Assembly (NCBI GenBank): GCA_002360555.1
Contig: DEQS01000010.1
Coordinates: forward strand, 1-6,157
Origin: Chloracidobacterium sp. UBA3360
Lineage (GTDB): Bacteria; Acidobacteriota; Blastocatellia; Pyrinomonadales; Pyrinomonadaceae
DNA: 6,157 nucleotides
Direction: 5' to 3'
Shown here: positions 5,373-6,157 of the stretch, piece by piece
How positions within the stretch are numbered: position 1 is the stretch's first letter
Layout of the letters: each line of letters starts with the position of its first letter
Made by a program: the position numbers and the translations under genes
The notes under the pieces: generated by a model
What the model saw: the letters and a program-made list of their open reading frames with translations, nothing else
What the model was told of the DNA's origin: nothing
Databases searched by the model: none

Positions 5373-6157
5373 ATGGCAAAAAAGGCCTCAATCCTGATCT
5401 GCGACGACGAAGAGATAATGCGCGACGTGCTCGGCACGATAATGTCGAGCGCCGGTTATAAGGTCGATCTGGCCAAGACGGGTGAAGAAGCTGTCGAAAT
5501 GTATTCATACAAGCCGTATGATGTCGTGCTGATGGACGTGTCGATGCCCGGCATGGGCGGTCTGACGGCGCTCGAGGAACTCGTAAAACTCGATGCGGAA
5601 GTCGTCGTGCTAATGGTGACCGCTTACGCAACTTTTGATACGGCTATCTCAGCTTGGGAAAAAGGTGCCGCGGGCGTCATCCGCAAGCCGTTTCAAAACG
5701 AACAGATACTCGCGCTTGTCGCCAAAGGTATCAAAACACGCCGCAAAGAAGAGGAGCGTCAGGTACTCCGTCAGGCGATGGTGCGGTCAGTGCAGCGCGA
5801 CTTGATCGTTGTCCATTCGGAGAAAATGGAGAATATTTTCAGACTAGTCGATAGGGTCGGGCCGGCTCGTTCGACGGTTTTGATAACGGGCGAATCCGGT
5901 ACTGGAAAAGAGCTCGTTGCTAAGGCAGTTCACGCAGCGAGTCCGCGTGCAGACAAGCCGTTCGTGGTTGTAAATTGTACAAATATTCCTTCCGAACTGC
6001 TTGAATCAGAGCTATTTGGTCACACAAAAGGGGCGTTTACGGGAGCGGTCGGTGCAAAGAAAGGGCTGTTTGAAGTAGCAGATACGGGCTCGATCTTTCT
6101 CGATGAGATCGGCGATCTTCGGCCGGAAACTCAAGTCCGGTTGCTACGTGTCATTCA
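5373..6157 (+). CDS. NtrC-family sigma-54-dependent response regulator, 3' end missing
   Basis: The first 261 residues of a two-component transcription activator are visible; the frame is open to the right edge. Residues 5-120 form a receiver domain with the acidic pocket Asp11-Asp12, phosphoacceptor Asp55 (in VVLMDVSMPGMGG), Thr83 and Lys105 (in RKPF), so it should accept phosphate from a histidine kinase. A charged linker (121-140) leads to the AAA+ domain: Walker A GESGTGKE (173-180), ELFGH (213-217), the sigma-54-contacting GAFTGA loop (220-225) and Walker B IFLDEIGD (241-248). It would drive ATP-dependent open-complex formation by sigma-54 RNA polymerase. The rest of the AAA+ domain and the expected Fis-type DNA-binding domain are beyond the window. 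The ATG fits the homologous start, and an in-frame TAG lies at 5337-5339. There is no ribosome binding site. No kinase is in view and the target genes are unknown. Confidence 0.95.
   Translation, partial: MAKKASILICDDEEIMRDVLGTIMSSAGYKVDLAKTGEEAVEMYSYKPYDVVLMDVSMPGMGGLTALEELVKLDAEVVVLMVTAYATFDTAISAWEKGAAGVIRKPFQNEQILALVAKGIKTRRKEEERQVLRQAMVRSVQRDLIVVHSEKMENIFRLVDRVGPARSTVLITGESGTGKELVAKAVHAASPRADKPFVVVNCTNIPSELLESELFGHTKGAFTGAVGAKKGLFEVADTGSIFLDEIGDLRPETQVRLLRVI

Noticed and set aside
1..6157. CRISPR array, tRNA, rRNA or insertion sequence
   Set aside because: No regularly spaced long repeats, cloverleaf sequence, ribosomal RNA signature or transposase reading frame is present.

Overview
The window looks like an ordinary chromosomal segment of a free-living bacterium with a moderate GC content (estimated by eye at about half). 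It holds six protein-coding genes, two of them cut by the window edges, and no RNA gene, CRISPR array or recognisable transposase. The short AATTTGAGATCT-type repeats and the 9-base GCGAAA-type repeats resemble intergenic repeats I associate with Acidobacteriota (Blastocatellia-like genomes). That placement is a low-confidence inference from repeat style, not from a marker gene.

Layout, left to right. Positions 1-1775 (+ strand) carry the end of a polysaccharide-precursor operon: the C-terminal part of a WbpA-type nucleotide-sugar 6-dehydrogenase, then a complete non-hydrolysing UDP-GlcNAc 2-epimerase (WecB). The two genes share a reading frame and are separated by one stop codon and 9 bases. 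Together they point to activated amino-sugar uronic acids, probably for capsule, exopolysaccharide or O-antigen. A hairpin at 1782-1819 sits between this operon and the convergent peroxiredoxin gene bcp (1847-2308, - strand). Divergent from bcp, across 54 bases, is a YkgJ-like eight-cysteine protein (2363-2890, +). Its stop codon overlaps the stop of a convergent four-helix membrane protein of unknown function (2887-3291, -). Upstream of that gene on the same strand is a full-length signal peptide peptidase, SppA (3404-5188, -), with a hairpin terminator between the two. A 184-base divergent spacer (5189-5372) leads to a NtrC-family sigma-54 response regulator (5373 onward, +), which runs off the right edge after the Walker B motif.

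The genes form several small transcription units rather than one pathway: sugar-nucleotide synthesis, peroxide defence with a metal-binding cysteine protein next to it, membrane proteolysis, and a two-component regulator. I see no convincing undescribed multi-gene system. The most unusual feature is the set of related short repeats around and inside wecB. One copy, an 18-base perfect palindrome, covers the probable wecB start, and another is translated in frame near its C-terminus.
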